From Phycisphaerales bacterium (GTDB lineage Bacteria; Planctomycetota; Phycisphaerae; UBA1845; UTPLA1), in the NCBI GenBank assembly GCA_022360095.1, contig JAKSDK010000070.1:1-39595 (forward strand): a stretch of 39,595 bases of DNA, read 5' to 3'. The notes beneath the pieces were generated by a model that was given only the letters and a program-made list of their open reading frames with translations, was not told where the DNA came from and did not search any database. Positions 7,192 through 15,862 of the stretch are shown here, in pieces; the stretch's first letter is position 1; every line of letters starts with the position of its first letter. The position numbers and the translations under genes are program-made.

Positions 7192-8847
7192 TCAGAACCC
7201 CGGGCAGGTAGGCCCGGGGCTTTGGGCGAGCATACCGTTGGTGGCGGCGACGAACAACCGGGCGAAGTGACGGTCGATTTTGGTTTGTTCTTTCTTAACG
7301 GACGGACCGTTGGCGGCACGCTCGATGCGATGCACGATCGACCCAATTCGCGCGACGGACCGTGGCGTGGGGAGAACGAACGGCAGGCGACGAAGCAGAC
7401 TGATTTTGATCTGGGCTTGAGCCCGACCCTGCTCGCCTGACAGAAACCGATAAAGATCCGAGACGATGGCCGCGTTGAGATAAGCGAGCAGGTATGGGTA
7501 GGTGATTCCCGCAGATCGAGCGGATTCCGTGAGAACGGCGGTGAACAACGTGTTGTCGGTGTAATGATGGTTGTGATTCTGGAGGCATCTGGCGGCGACG
7601 ATGCGATCGCCCGTTTGGCGAATCAGAATGCGCTCCGGCAAACGGTGGATCGCGGGATCACCTTGCCAGTCCCAATATTCGGGACGAACGCTGAGTTGAC
7701 CGTTGCCGCGGCGGCCGCGGCGATCGGCCTTTGGCTCATAGTGAATATCGACCCACCGATATTGTGCCTTCGGCGAATTCCAGCGGAGGACGTAGGGCTC
7801 GATCTGACGGCCCTGGAGGAGGCGATGCAAGCCGGTTTTGGTTCGCCTTGCATAAAAAAGACGATGGCGGCAGTTGCGTGAGTGGATTCCGACATCGGTA
7901 ATTCCGGCGACGTCGGAAAGAGGCCGGGCGAGTCCTTTGGCGAGCGAGAGCGTTCGTGATAATGCCTTTGCCTTCGGCGTCGGCATGAAGATGATGCGTC
8001 CCGGGGCGGCCGCGAATGCCGATTGCTTCAATTTGTACACGGCGTTGCGTGATTCCGAATGTTGCGCGCGGGCGTCGATGTACCGAACGACGTTGGATCT
8101 CGGCCGTGTTTTTCGCCAAAGGAAAAAAGACGGGAGGACATGACAATCAAACGTGCCGGCTGGAAGGCGGACGACCGTTTGCAGGCGGCCTTGCAACAAT
8201 TCACAACGCAGATCTTCATAGCTCGATTGGGTCAACCAACCGTCCGGAACCAGAAGCAGCACATGTCCACCGGGTCGAACGGTCTTCATCGCCCAACGGA
8301 TGAAGAAAGCGTAGAGGTCCTCGCTGACTCCGAATCGGTTTTTCCAGGTTTCATAATTGGGCAGGCGTTTCGCATGGCGCACGCCAAGATACGGAGGGTT
8401 TCCAATGATTAAATCGATCGGTTTGTTGGGGACGAGACTCGAATCGAGGAGCGCGTCCCCGACCCGATATTGTCGCCGGAGCCATGGCTCGGCCGTCGTT
8501 CCAAGAGAAAGCCGGAGACGGTGTCCAGCGGCGATTTTGACGGCAGGGTCCTTGTCGATCGCCCACACGGAGCGCAGGGCGGCCCGTCGTCGGCCCATGG
8601 CCTCGACCAGTGCCGCAATGATGACACCGCTGCCGGCTGCGGGTTCAACGATCGTCGGCGTGGTGTGGAGCCTCGCCAACACTTTGACGGCCTCACGGGC
8701 CATCCACCGCGCAACGTGAGCCGGGGTGTTGACGCGTCCGACGGCGCGTTTCGTCTTTTGTATGTCGGCCTTGCATTCGGTCACGGCCCCCAGCACTTCA
8801 TCCGTGAGTGCAAGCGGATCGTTTGATGCAACTGCAGGCTGGGGCAT
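7192..8847 (-). CDS. N6-adenine DNA methyltransferase, TaqI/Eco57I type
   Basis: About 551 residues. The Rossmann-fold catalytic domain has SAM motif I (EPAAGSG, residues 68-74) and the target-base motif IV NPPY (150-153). These are typical of gamma-class N6-adenine methyltransferases. The C-terminal half looks like a TaqI-like target-recognition domain (GRQIEPYVLRW, then LPERILIRQTGD). No nuclease domain or separate restriction gene is seen, so it may be an orphan or the modification arm of a split system. The ATG at 8847 lies 5 nt after the stop of the upstream RHH/zinc gene, so the two are probably co-transcribed. The last nine codons (SPGPTCPGF) come from palindrome repeat copy 2. Confidence 0.85.
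   Translation of the reverse strand: MPQPAVASNDPLALTDEVLGAVTECKADIQKTKRAVGRVNTPAHVARWMAREAVKVLARLHTTPTIVEPAAGSGVIIAALVEAMGRRRAALRSVWAIDKDPAVKIAAGHRLRLSLGTTAEPWLRRQYRVGDALLDSSLVPNKPIDLIIGNPPYLGVRHAKRLPNYETWKNRFGVSEDLYAFFIRWAMKTVRPGGHVLLLVPDGWLTQSSYEDLRCELLQGRLQTVVRLPAGTFDCHVLPSFFLWRKTRPRSNVVRYIDARAQHSESRNAVYKLKQSAFAAAPGRIIFMPTPKAKALSRTLSLAKGLARPLSDVAGITDVGIHSRNCRHRLFYARRTKTGLHRLLQGRQIEPYVLRWNSPKAQYRWVDIHYEPKADRRGRRGNGQLSVRPEYWDWQGDPAIHRLPERILIRQTGDRIVAARCLQNHNHHYTDNTLFTAVLTESARSAGITYPYLLAYLNAAIVSDLYRFLSGEQGRAQAQIKISLLRRLPFVLPTPRSVARIGSIVHRIERAANGPSVKKEQTKIDRHFARLFVAATNGMLAQSPGPTCPGF
7198..7223 (+). repeat. GC palindrome repeat, copy 2 of 4, inside a coding end
   Basis: CCCCGGGC-AGGTAG-GCCCGGGG then CTTT, an 8-bp perfect stem. 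Unlike the other copies it lies within the coding end of the minus-strand methyltransferase, whose stop codon is 4 nt beyond it. Confidence 0.85.
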
Positions 8848-8852
8848 GCGAG

Positions 8853-9182
8853 TTAATGCGCGTGTTCGTGGGACTGGCAATGCGGGCAGACGAATTTTTT
8901 CTGACCACGCTTCGGTTCGCTGCCACGGGGCAGAGCAGACTGCGGATAATGATAATGGCAACATCCGCACTGTACGGCTTTTTCGGCTTTCAGTTCCTTC
9001 GTCGCCCAGCGGGCGAGCTCCTCCGGCAATACGCCGCGGCCGCGACAGATCGGGCAGGTTTCATAAAAGCTGCGCAGGATGACGTCGCGAATGAACGTGG
9101 ATTTGTCCGGGACCTTCTTTAACACGTCGGCGAGGTGTTTATCGACGCGAAAGGAAACGATGACGCCCTTGTCTTTGGCCAT
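8853..9182 (-). CDS. Small RHH-like DNA-binding protein with Cys-rich zinc segment
   Basis: A 109-residue protein. Residues 1-40 (KGVIVSFRVDKHLADVLKKV then DKSTFIRDVILRSF) look like a ribbon-helix-helix dimerisation and DNA-binding unit. This is followed by three Cys-rich clusters: CPICRGRG (DnaJ-like knuckle), CGCCHYH and CPHCQSHEH. These could bind one or two zinc ions. The ATG at 9182 has GAGGTG 9 nt upstream; an in-frame GTG at 9194 overlaps that site and is less likely. It sits directly upstream of the adenine methyltransferase with 5 nt between them, so it may regulate or assist that enzyme. I recognise no named family for the full architecture. Confidence 0.7.
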   Translation of the reverse strand: MAKDKGVIVSFRVDKHLADVLKKVPDKSTFIRDVILRSFYETCPICRGRGVLPEELARWATKELKAEKAVQCGCCHYHYPQSALPRGSEPKRGQKKFVCPHCQSHEHAH

Positions 9183-9283
9183 GTTGAAACGCACCTCGGT
9201 ATTCGCACGCTAACGCACAGTCTCACCATAGCGTATTCGCGACGACCTATCAAAGAGCGAAGAGGCAAAGCGATTCGGTTGAA

Positions 9284-11173
9284 TCAACCGGCGGCCAGGA
9301 TCGGCAACTCGATGCCGTCCTTGGTGTTTTTGCCGGTGGGGAGGTTGATGCCGTAGACCTCGGCGGAATCCGGAGGGATCGCCGTGGGGCGTTTGGTTTC
9401 GATCTCGTCGGGGCGGACCTTGACGACCGGCAGCTTGGAACCGGGGACGGCTTCGCAGCGCTGGATCGGCCCCTGTTTCAATCGCCAAGCCCATTTCACG
9501 GAGTCGACCGTCGTTTTTGCAAGGGCGGCCATGCCGATGACCTGCATGCCAATGTCGGCGCCTGCGAGGCGGCGTTTCGGTCGGATCATCGACATGAGGA
9601 AATTCCACGGATTGTAAAACGCACCGTAGCCGAGGATCAGGTTCATCTGCTTTCGCCACGGCTTTTCCTCGTTGGTGGCGACGATGTGATTGCCGTCGAA
9701 CATCGCCTCGTCCACCCTCTGACCTCCGACGTTGGCAAAGACATGGCCGTTTTCATAAGGCTTGTCGAAGAAGTTGGTGCCGACGGCAGGGGTCAAGGCC
9801 GTAATTTGAACGCTGATGGCCCCGTGCTTGCGCAGGTACTTGACCTGATTCATCAGGCCGTAAAGCTCGCCCGGTGTTCGCAGGGGCTGGCCGTCGTGGT
9901 GCATCATCATGGGCATGGGGCAGAGTCCCCAGTTGTTCATTTCACGAAAGACCTCTTCGGTCCTGTTGCCGGCTTGCCCTTTCTTGACGACGGTTCCCGT
10001 GAGGTCTTCGACGCCAAACCACAAGGCGCGCAAACCGGCACGGCGGGCCTGCTGGAACGTGTCCATGTTCTTATACGCGTCGTGGATGGTCGCTTCGGTT
10101 GCCCAGCGAACCATCTTGTTGAACCGGCGTCCGTCGATGCGGCGGCTCGCGAGATGATCGAAGATTTCCACAAACGTTTCGCGACGATTCAGGAAGTTGT
10201 CGTCGGTTCCGAAGAAGTTTCGCAATCCCAGCTGCTGCTTTAGAAGCGTCATCTCGTCTCCGAGCCGCTCGGGGCTCTTGAAGCGAAACGAGTTCTGATT
10301 GTATGCCGGGATCGGGCAATAGCTGCACCGAAACTTGCAGCCCTGCGTCATGATCAGAGAGATGATTCGGGCGCGTTTGTGAATGCGGTCGGCGGGGACC
10401 GGCTTTGACTTGAGCGTCTCGCTTTTGTGCGGCGGCTCAATTTTGCTGAACGCTGCCAAAGGCATCGGCAACTCGTCCAGGTACTGCACCAATCGTTGGA
10501 TTCCGGTGTCGACCAAGTGGGCTTCCTGTCCGCCCGGCGGGTCGACACGATAGACCAGGCCGGGGATGCCGTGCAGCGCTTCGTCATTGCGGGCACGAAC
10601 AAAGGCCTGCCGAAGGGTCTCACCGGACCCCTGATAATTGAGCAGTCGCTCGATCAGTTCAAGAAGGACGTAGGATTCACCGGTGACCGCGATGTCGGCG
10701 TTGATCTCGCCGTGTTTGCCAAGACCGAAGTTGTCCCAGGGTTCGTAGATCGACTTGGGGCCGCCGCAGAGAATCAGCGGACGTTGTGACTCCGGAATCC
10801 GATGAGCATCCGCAATGAGTTCGTAGGCTTTGCGGGCATGAATCTGCATGCTGCTGATCAGCAGGATGTCCGGGACCTTGCCATCGATCAGCGCTCTGGA
10901 TGGTTTCACGTTGGGCGACCAAAGCTGGAATACAACCCGAGATTTGCCCAGGCCGGCCCCGTCAAGAGAATCCGCCACGGCCCGTACGCCGGCGGGAATG
11001 ATCCGCCAGTCCGCAAACAGGAAGGGCAGCAGGCGTGTGCGCTGGTCGAACGCATACATAATGAGGGCAGTGAGTTCTCGCATCTTGGGGTTCGAGGCGA
11101 GACGGGCGGACAACTCCCGATAGCCCCCCGGTCGGATGTACTCGTCCCCTAGTGGTCTTTTGGGTAGTTCCAT
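9284..11173 (-). CDS. B12-binding-type radical SAM protein
   Basis: A 629-residue protein. The N-terminal 250 residues have a cobalamin-binding-like Rossmann layout (PDILLISSMQIHARKAYELI, then LILCGGPKSIY). The radical SAM barrel follows with the [4Fe-4S] motif C279-KFR-C283-SY-C286. The middle carries conserved-looking segments such as NFFGTDDNF and LRALWFGVEDL. Members methylate or rearrange unactivated carbons in lipids, cofactors or natural products; hopanoid methylase HpnP is one example. Nothing here identifies the substrate. No canonical DxHxxG base-off motif is visible, so true cobalamin binding is uncertain. It is separated from mnmA by about 230 nt that contain repeat copy 3. Confidence 0.8.
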   Translation of the reverse strand: MELPKRPLGDEYIRPGGYRELSARLASNPKMRELTALIMYAFDQRTRLLPFLFADWRIIPAGVRAVADSLDGAGLGKSRVVFQLWSPNVKPSRALIDGKVPDILLISSMQIHARKAYELIADAHRIPESQRPLILCGGPKSIYEPWDNFGLGKHGEINADIAVTGESYVLLELIERLLNYQGSGETLRQAFVRARNDEALHGIPGLVYRVDPPGGQEAHLVDTGIQRLVQYLDELPMPLAAFSKIEPPHKSETLKSKPVPADRIHKRARIISLIMTQGCKFRCSYCPIPAYNQNSFRFKSPERLGDEMTLLKQQLGLRNFFGTDDNFLNRRETFVEIFDHLASRRIDGRRFNKMVRWATEATIHDAYKNMDTFQQARRAGLRALWFGVEDLTGTVVKKGQAGNRTEEVFREMNNWGLCPMPMMMHHDGQPLRTPGELYGLMNQVKYLRKHGAISVQITALTPAVGTNFFDKPYENGHVFANVGGQRVDEAMFDGNHIVATNEEKPWRKQMNLILGYGAFYNPWNFLMSMIRPKRRLAGADIGMQVIGMAALAKTTVDSVKWAWRLKQGPIQRCEAVPGSKLPVVKVRPDEIETKRPTAIPPDSAEVYGINLPTGKNTKDGIELPILAAG

Positions 11174-11342
11174 GGCGGTAGGTTAGCGTTCCAATGACAT
11201 CGTTTCAACTTAAATCGACCAGGTACAAGAAATTATCGCAACTTATCTTGATCAGGGCCGTGCGTGTGACAGTATTTTGGCGGGGGCGTGCGTTCGTTTT
11301 TTGACAGGTATTGGCTTCGAGGGAGATTCTACGTTTGCTCAA

Positions 11343-11369
11343 CCCCGGGCAGGGTGGCCCGGGGCTTTT
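11343..11369 (+). repeat. GC palindrome repeat, copy 3 of 4
   Basis: CCCCGGGC-AGGGTG-GCCCGGGG then CTTTT. Hairpin and loop are identical to copy 4. It lies 37 nt past the stop of the minus-strand mnmA, with the T-run on the plus strand. Confidence 0.9.
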
Positions 11370-11406
11370 ATGTGCTTCCGACATGGGACGTCCGTGACGC
11401 GGGGGG

Positions 11407-12546
11407 TTACCGGCCCTTGATCCAGCCGCCGCCGATGACCTCATCGCCATGGTAGAAGACGGCAGCCTGTCCAGGGGTGACGGCAGCCTGGGGTTCATCG
11501 AACTCGACGCGCACGTCGTCATCGGGAAGCAGGACCACTTCAGCCGGTGCGGCGTTGTGATGATAGCGAATTTTGACGTCGGCGCGGAAGCGGTGGTCGG
11601 GATCGCAAAGCCAGCTTACCTGATCGACAAGAACGGTGTCCGACAAGACGGCGTTGCGGGGCCCGACCGTGACGGTCGCGGTTGTCGCGTCGAGGTCTGA
11701 GACATAAACAGGCGAACCCACGGCCACGCCAAGTCCGCGGCGCTGACCAATGGTAAAGTTCGAAACGCCGTCGTGCCGTCCTAAGATACGACCGTCGACA
11801 TGTTGAATCCTGCCTGTGCGAAAAGCGTCGGGGCGATGGGACTTGACCAGGCGTCCGTAGTCGCCGTCGGGGACGAAACAGATGTCCTGTGACTCCGGCT
11901 TGTCGTGTAGCGCCAGCCCGAACCGCCGGGCATGCGCCCGAACTTCGTCCTTCGTCATTTCGCCCAGCGGGAAGATCGTACGGCGCAGGACTTCCGGGCG
12001 AACTCCAAACAGCACGTAGGACTGATCCTTTTCGAGGTAAGCGGCGCGCTTCAGCCTTGTACGATCGTCATTGTGTTCAATCCGGGCATAGTGGCCGGTC
12101 GCGATCAGCTCCGCGTCGATCGTGTCGGCGTAGGCGACGAGTTTTCCGAATTTGAGCCATTGGTTGCACCGGACGCAAGGATTCGGCGTTCGCGCATTGG
12201 CGTATTCATCGACGAAGTAATTGATCAAGTGATCGAAGTCGCGTTCAAAATTCAGGGCGTAGAAAGGGATCCGCAGTTTGCCGGCCACGACTCGTGCGTC
12301 GCCGGCATCCGCGGCGGAACAACATCCTTTCGAGCGGTTTTCAGCGTTGGAACCGGAAATCGGAAGACTGACGTCGTTCTGCGGACCTTTTGTCCGGCAT
12401 GTGTCGCTTGCGGTCTCGTACCGTTCGGCGCCGAGGCGCATGAAGACGCCGACCACGTCGTAGCCCTGTTCTTTCAAGAGGCAGGCCGCGACGCTGCTGT
12501 CCACACCACCACTCATGGCGACCAGCACTTTTCGGCGTGATTTCAT
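11407..12546 (-). CDS. mnmA: tRNA-specific 2-thiouridylase
   Basis: A 379-residue MnmA that thiolates U34 of tRNAs for Lys, Glu and Gln. The PP-loop SGGVDSS spans residues 12-18. The catalytic pair is Cys124 in NPCVRCN and Cys223 in ESQDICF. TGHYAR and the C-terminal beta-barrel segment NFTIGQRRGLGV are also typical. Residues 42-80 form an extra Cys-containing loop (SKGCCSAADAGDAR) before the second helix of the PP-loop domain. The wobble-uridine GTPase-like gene further right acts on the same nucleotide in the classical pathway, but the two are not adjacent. Confidence 0.95.
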   Translation of the reverse strand: MKSRRKVLVAMSGGVDSSVAACLLKEQGYDVVGVFMRLGAERYETASDTCRTKGPQNDVSLPISGSNAENRSKGCCSAADAGDARVVAGKLRIPFYALNFERDFDHLINYFVDEYANARTPNPCVRCNQWLKFGKLVAYADTIDAELIATGHYARIEHNDDRTRLKRAAYLEKDQSYVLFGVRPEVLRRTIFPLGEMTKDEVRAHARRFGLALHDKPESQDICFVPDGDYGRLVKSHRPDAFRTGRIQHVDGRILGRHDGVSNFTIGQRRGLGVAVGSPVYVSDLDATTATVTVGPRNAVLSDTVLVDQVSWLCDPDHRFRADVKIRYHHNAAPAEVVLLPDDDVRVEFDEPQAAVTPGQAAVFYHGDEVIGGGWIKGR

Positions 12547-12588
12547 TCAGACAGTTTAGGGGAGCCGCAACGGCAGGGTCAAACCCGG

Positions 12589-13389
12589 TTAGTCATAACC
12601 GGCGCCTTTGGCGAGTTGGGATTCCATGATCGCTGAATACTCATGCAGCCATTCGATCGTGATCCGCGCGATGTTCGGATCGAACTGAGAGCCGCTTCCT
12701 TCCTCGAATTCCGTGATGATCTTCGAGATGGGAAAGCCGGTCCTGTAGCTTCGCGGCCACATCATCGCGTCCACGCAGTCGGCGGCCTGAATGACTTTCG
12801 CACCAAAAGGAATGGCGTCTGCGCTGAGCCCGGCGGGGTACCCGTTTCCGTCAAACCATTCGTGATGGTGGACCACGAGCGGCAGCAGTGGATCCATGAA
12901 ATGAATCGGCCCGAGGATGGATGCTCCGAGGGCCGGGTGTTCTTTCATGGTTTCGAATTCCGTTTCGGTCAACGGTCCCTTCTTGGTCAGGATCGAGTCT
13001 GCGATGCCAATTTTTCCGATATCGTGCAAGAGGGCGGCGATGCGGATCATCTTTGTGATTTCGGGTCCAAGTTTGAGTCGTTTGGCGATGCATCGCGCAT
13101 AGCTCTCGACGCGGATAGAATGACGTGCGGTATAGGGGTCCTTTGCATTCAACGCCGATATCAGGCCCAGGATGGTTTCCGCCTGCGGGCTGCGCACGAG
13201 TTTGTTTCGCGGGCCGAACAAAGATGTCGTCGAGTGAGTCTCCCGGTCGAAACCGACCTTGAGGCCGACACTGACGTCGGTCAGCCAGGCATCCTCAATG
13301 ACACGATTTCTTTGCGAGTGACGCCAAACGGTCGCCGGTTGTTCCAGAAGCGCGGATGATCTGGATCGAGTTGCATGTTTCCGCTTCAT
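12589..13389 (-). CDS. HD-GYP domain protein (putative cyclic-di-GMP phosphodiesterase)
   Basis: A 266-residue protein with a short unclassified N-terminus (residues 1-65) and a full HD-GYP domain. Metal and catalytic motifs are all present: H90 in TARHSIRVE, HD at 122-123 in LLHDIGKIGI, H151, HHHE at 174-177, then DGNGYPAGL with the GYP signature at 183-185. Such domains hydrolyse cyclic-di-GMP. No receiver or other sensory domain is attached, so the input is unknown. The frame is open upstream to 13806, but the ATG at 13389 has GGGGGA 4 nt before it and avoids overlap with anmK on the other strand. Confidence 0.88.
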   Translation of the reverse strand: MKRKHATRSRSSALLEQPATVWRHSQRNRVIEDAWLTDVSVGLKVGFDRETHSTTSLFGPRNKLVRSPQAETILGLISALNAKDPYTARHSIRVESYARCIAKRLKLGPEITKMIRIAALLHDIGKIGIADSILTKKGPLTETEFETMKEHPALGASILGPIHFMDPLLPLVVHHHEWFDGNGYPAGLSADAIPFGAKVIQAADCVDAMMWPRSYRTGFPISKIITEFEEGSGSQFDPNIARITIEWLHEYSAIMESQLAKGAGYD

Positions 13390-13590
13390 CGGTCCCCCAC
13401 CGGATGGTACTCCCCGGATTAATACGGGTGAGTCTTGTTTCATCGGGGTAGTCGTCGGTTTGCTTGAGGCCGGTGTCGCGTTTATCAGTTCTTTTTGCGT
13501 CGAGATTCTCGGTCGGTTTGCAAAGGAGGCGGTCGTCCGAAAGAATGCGGTTTGGCGGAATTGTGATTGGTTCAAGGGTCGTCGATCGGC

Positions 13591-14814
13591 ATGAGGCGTC
13601 GAACGCGCATCGTATTGGGACTCAACAGCGGCACAAGCGCCGATGGCGTTGATGCCGTCGCCTGCGAAATCACGGGGCGCGGTCTGAGGATGCGCGTTCG
13701 CGTGATCGGACACTTTGCCCGCCGATATCCTAATGACTTGCGCCGCCGCATTCTCTCCGCCATGGCGCCGGCAGAGACCCGGACCGAGGAAATCTGTCGA
13801 TTGCACGGTGAGATCGGCCGGTTTTTTGCCGGAACTTCAGCGGCGCTTGCGAAGAGGCTTGCGCTCAAACGCATTGACCTCGTCGGCTCGCACGGTCAAA
13901 CCGTTTGCCACTTACCGCCCTCGGTTTCGCGTCGCGTGTCCGGGACGCTGCAAATCGGTGAAGCGGCGTTCATCTCGATCGGACTCGGCGTCCCCGTGGT
14001 GTCACAGTTTCGGCAGGCCGACATGGTCGCGGGTGGTCAGGGGGCACCGCTGGTGCCGTGGACGGACTATGTCCTGTTTCGTCATTCGAAACGCAGTCGA
14101 GTCGTGCAGAACATCGGAGGCATCGCCAATCTGACCTGGTTGCCGGCGGGAGGCCGTGTGGATGACGTCACGGCCTTCGACACGGGCCCCGGGAACATGT
14201 TGATCGATGCTCTTGTTTCGCATTTTACCAAGGGCAAAGTCACGTATGACAAGAACGGCAGTCTGGGCCGGAGGGGTCGGGTTCGGCATGAGGTTCTCAC
14301 GCATATGCTTGAACATCCCTACCTCACGAAACGACCGCCGAAAAGCTGCGGCCGTGAAGAGTTCGGGGTGGTTTGGATGGAAGACCTGTTAAAACGATTT
14401 CGGGGACGACGAATTCCGTCGTCGGACTGGATTGCGACGGCAACGCATTTCACGGCGGTGACGATCGCTTCGGGCTATCGGTCCTTTTCAGATTCACGGA
14501 GACGCAGGTCTCCGCCTTTGGATGAAGTCATTCTCTGCGGCGGCGGGGCAAAGAACAAAGCGCTTGTGCGCAGTTTGACGACGGCCGTGGCCGAAAATAT
14601 GAACGGCAGGCGTATTGAATTCAAGACGACGGCCGACTACGGCATTCCATTTCAGGCCAAGGAAGGCGCCTCTTTCGCGATGCTGGCTGCGGCTTGTGTT
14701 GACCGGGTGGCGGCAAATTTGCCCGGGGTGACCGGGGCGCGCGATCGGGTTATCCTGGGGCAGCTTTGTCACGGCGTGTCCGAGTCGTCGATTTACGGGT
14801 CCGAGTCGCGTTGA
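13591..14814 (+). CDS. anmK: Anhydro-N-acetylmuramic acid kinase
   Basis: A 407-residue AnmK that phosphorylates and opens 1,6-anhydro-MurNAc to MurNAc-6-phosphate in peptidoglycan recycling. The N-terminal phosphate loop LGLNSGTSADGVD matches the family SGTSxDGVD. Further support comes from GSHGQTVCHLP, NIGGIANLTWLP, FDTGPGNMLIDAL and the C-terminal ILCGGGAKN. It is slightly longer than the roughly 370-residue enterobacterial enzyme. The ATG at 13591 fits the domain start better than the upstream TTG at 13567. Its product is the substrate of MurQ, the next gene. Confidence 0.95.
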   Translation: MRRRTRIVLGLNSGTSADGVDAVACEITGRGLRMRVRVIGHFARRYPNDLRRRILSAMAPAETRTEEICRLHGEIGRFFAGTSAALAKRLALKRIDLVGSHGQTVCHLPPSVSRRVSGTLQIGEAAFISIGLGVPVVSQFRQADMVAGGQGAPLVPWTDYVLFRHSKRSRVVQNIGGIANLTWLPAGGRVDDVTAFDTGPGNMLIDALVSHFTKGKVTYDKNGSLGRRGRVRHEVLTHMLEHPYLTKRPPKSCGREEFGVVWMEDLLKRFRGRRIPSSDWIATATHFTAVTIASGYRSFSDSRRRRSPPLDEVILCGGGAKNKALVRSLTTAVAENMNGRRIEFKTTADYGIPFQAKEGASFAMLAAACVDRVAANLPGVTGARDRVILGQLCHGVSESSIYGSESR

Positions 14815-14842
14815 TAAGGACATTTTAACCCATGTGTTTTGA

Positions 14843-14868
14843 CCCCGGGCAGGGTGGCCCGGGGCTTT
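14843..14868 (+). repeat. GC palindrome repeat, copy 4 of 4, between anmK and murQ
   Basis: CCCCGGGC-AGGGTG-GCCCGGGG then CTTTCTTT. This is the only copy whose T-run is on the sense side of the neighbouring genes. It lies 28 nt after the anmK stop and 15 nt before murQ, so here it could act as an intercistronic terminator or attenuator. Confidence 0.9.
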
Positions 14869-14883
14869 CTTTGCTCGAATGTG

Positions 14884-15816
14884 ATGATGAACCGACGCCG
14901 ATCCGACATCGATAATCGCGGCCATCTGCTGACCGAGAAGCGCAATCCGAATTCACACGGACTGGACGGGTTATCGATTACGCAGGCGTTTGACTTGATG
15001 AGCGGTGAGGACATGACCGTGCCGCGGGCTGTGGCGAAAGCGAAACCGGCGATCGTTAAAACGATCAGGGCCGTGTCTTCGGCTTGGAAGAAGGGCGGAC
15101 GTCTGATCTATGTGGGCGCTGGAACGAGCGGGCGACTCGGTGTGCTCGATGCTGCGGAGTGTCCTCCGACGTTTCGTTCCGACCCTAAGATGGTGCAGGG
15201 GATCATTGCCGGTGACAGGAAAGCGCTATGGCGAAGCGTCGAAGGCGCGGAAGACGAGTCGGATGCGGCTCGGGCAGCGATCAGCGCGAGATCCGTCCAT
15301 CGGCGGGATGTGGTGATGGGCATCGCCACGGGCGGCACGACGCCGTATGTTCACGCGGCGTTGGACGAGGCTCGCCGGCGAAGGGCGACGACGGTTTTTC
15401 TGGCCTGCGTGCCGAAGTCGCAGGTCAAGGCGACATGCGATATCGATATTCGTGTGTTGACGGGTCCGGAGATTCTGTCGGGCTCGACACGTTTGAAGGC
15501 GGGGACTGCGACGAAGCTTGTGCTGAACATGATTACGACGTTGAGCATGGTTCAGATCGGCAAGGCCTATGGAAATCTCATGATCGATTTGAACAGCTAT
15601 GCCTGTCGAAAGCTTGTGGACAGGGCGACCCGGGTGGTCGAAGCGACGACGGGGCTGCCTCGCGAGGGGGCGGCGGCGTTATTGCACGCGGCCAGGGGCC
15701 GTGCAAAGACGGCCATTGTCATGCATCGATTGGGAATCAGCCGAATGGAGGCGGAGCGACGTCTTGCGAAGCACCTTGGCCATGTACGGGATGCGGTGAA
15801 ACAGAGCAGGCGGTGA
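14884..15816 (+). CDS. murQ: N-acetylmuramic acid 6-phosphate etherase
   Basis: A SIS-domain lyase of about 310 residues that removes D-lactate from MurNAc-6-phosphate, giving GlcNAc-6-phosphate. Signatures are YVGAGTSGRLGVLDAAECPP, the catalytic Glu region GAEDES, GIATGGTTPYV and SGSTRLKAGTATKLVLN. The C-terminal helical part (RLGISRMEAERRLAKHLGHV) is complete. Tandem ATGs at 14884 and 14887, and a GTG at 14881, are all possible starts with no clear Shine-Dalgarno. The frame also reads through palindrome copy 4 from a TTG at 14839, which I do not favour. With anmK it forms a two-step recycling pair. Confidence 0.95.
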   Translation: MMNRRRSDIDNRGHLLTEKRNPNSHGLDGLSITQAFDLMSGEDMTVPRAVAKAKPAIVKTIRAVSSAWKKGGRLIYVGAGTSGRLGVLDAAECPPTFRSDPKMVQGIIAGDRKALWRSVEGAEDESDAARAAISARSVHRRDVVMGIATGGTTPYVHAALDEARRRRATTVFLACVPKSQVKATCDIDIRVLTGPEILSGSTRLKAGTATKLVLNMITTLSMVQIGKAYGNLMIDLNSYACRKLVDRATRVVEATTGLPREGAAALLHAARGRAKTAIVMHRLGISRMEAERRLAKHLGHVRDAVKQSRR

Positions 15817-15862
15817 CGCCGGTCGGACTTGCAAGTCATCTCTCGAGACTGACAATGATGGG

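Noticed and set aside
3947..11369. Palindrome copies 1-3 as ordinary terminators of the minus-strand genes
   Set aside because: The T-run is on the plus-strand side, so on the minus strand the hairpin is not followed by U residues. Copy 2 also lies within the coding sequence.
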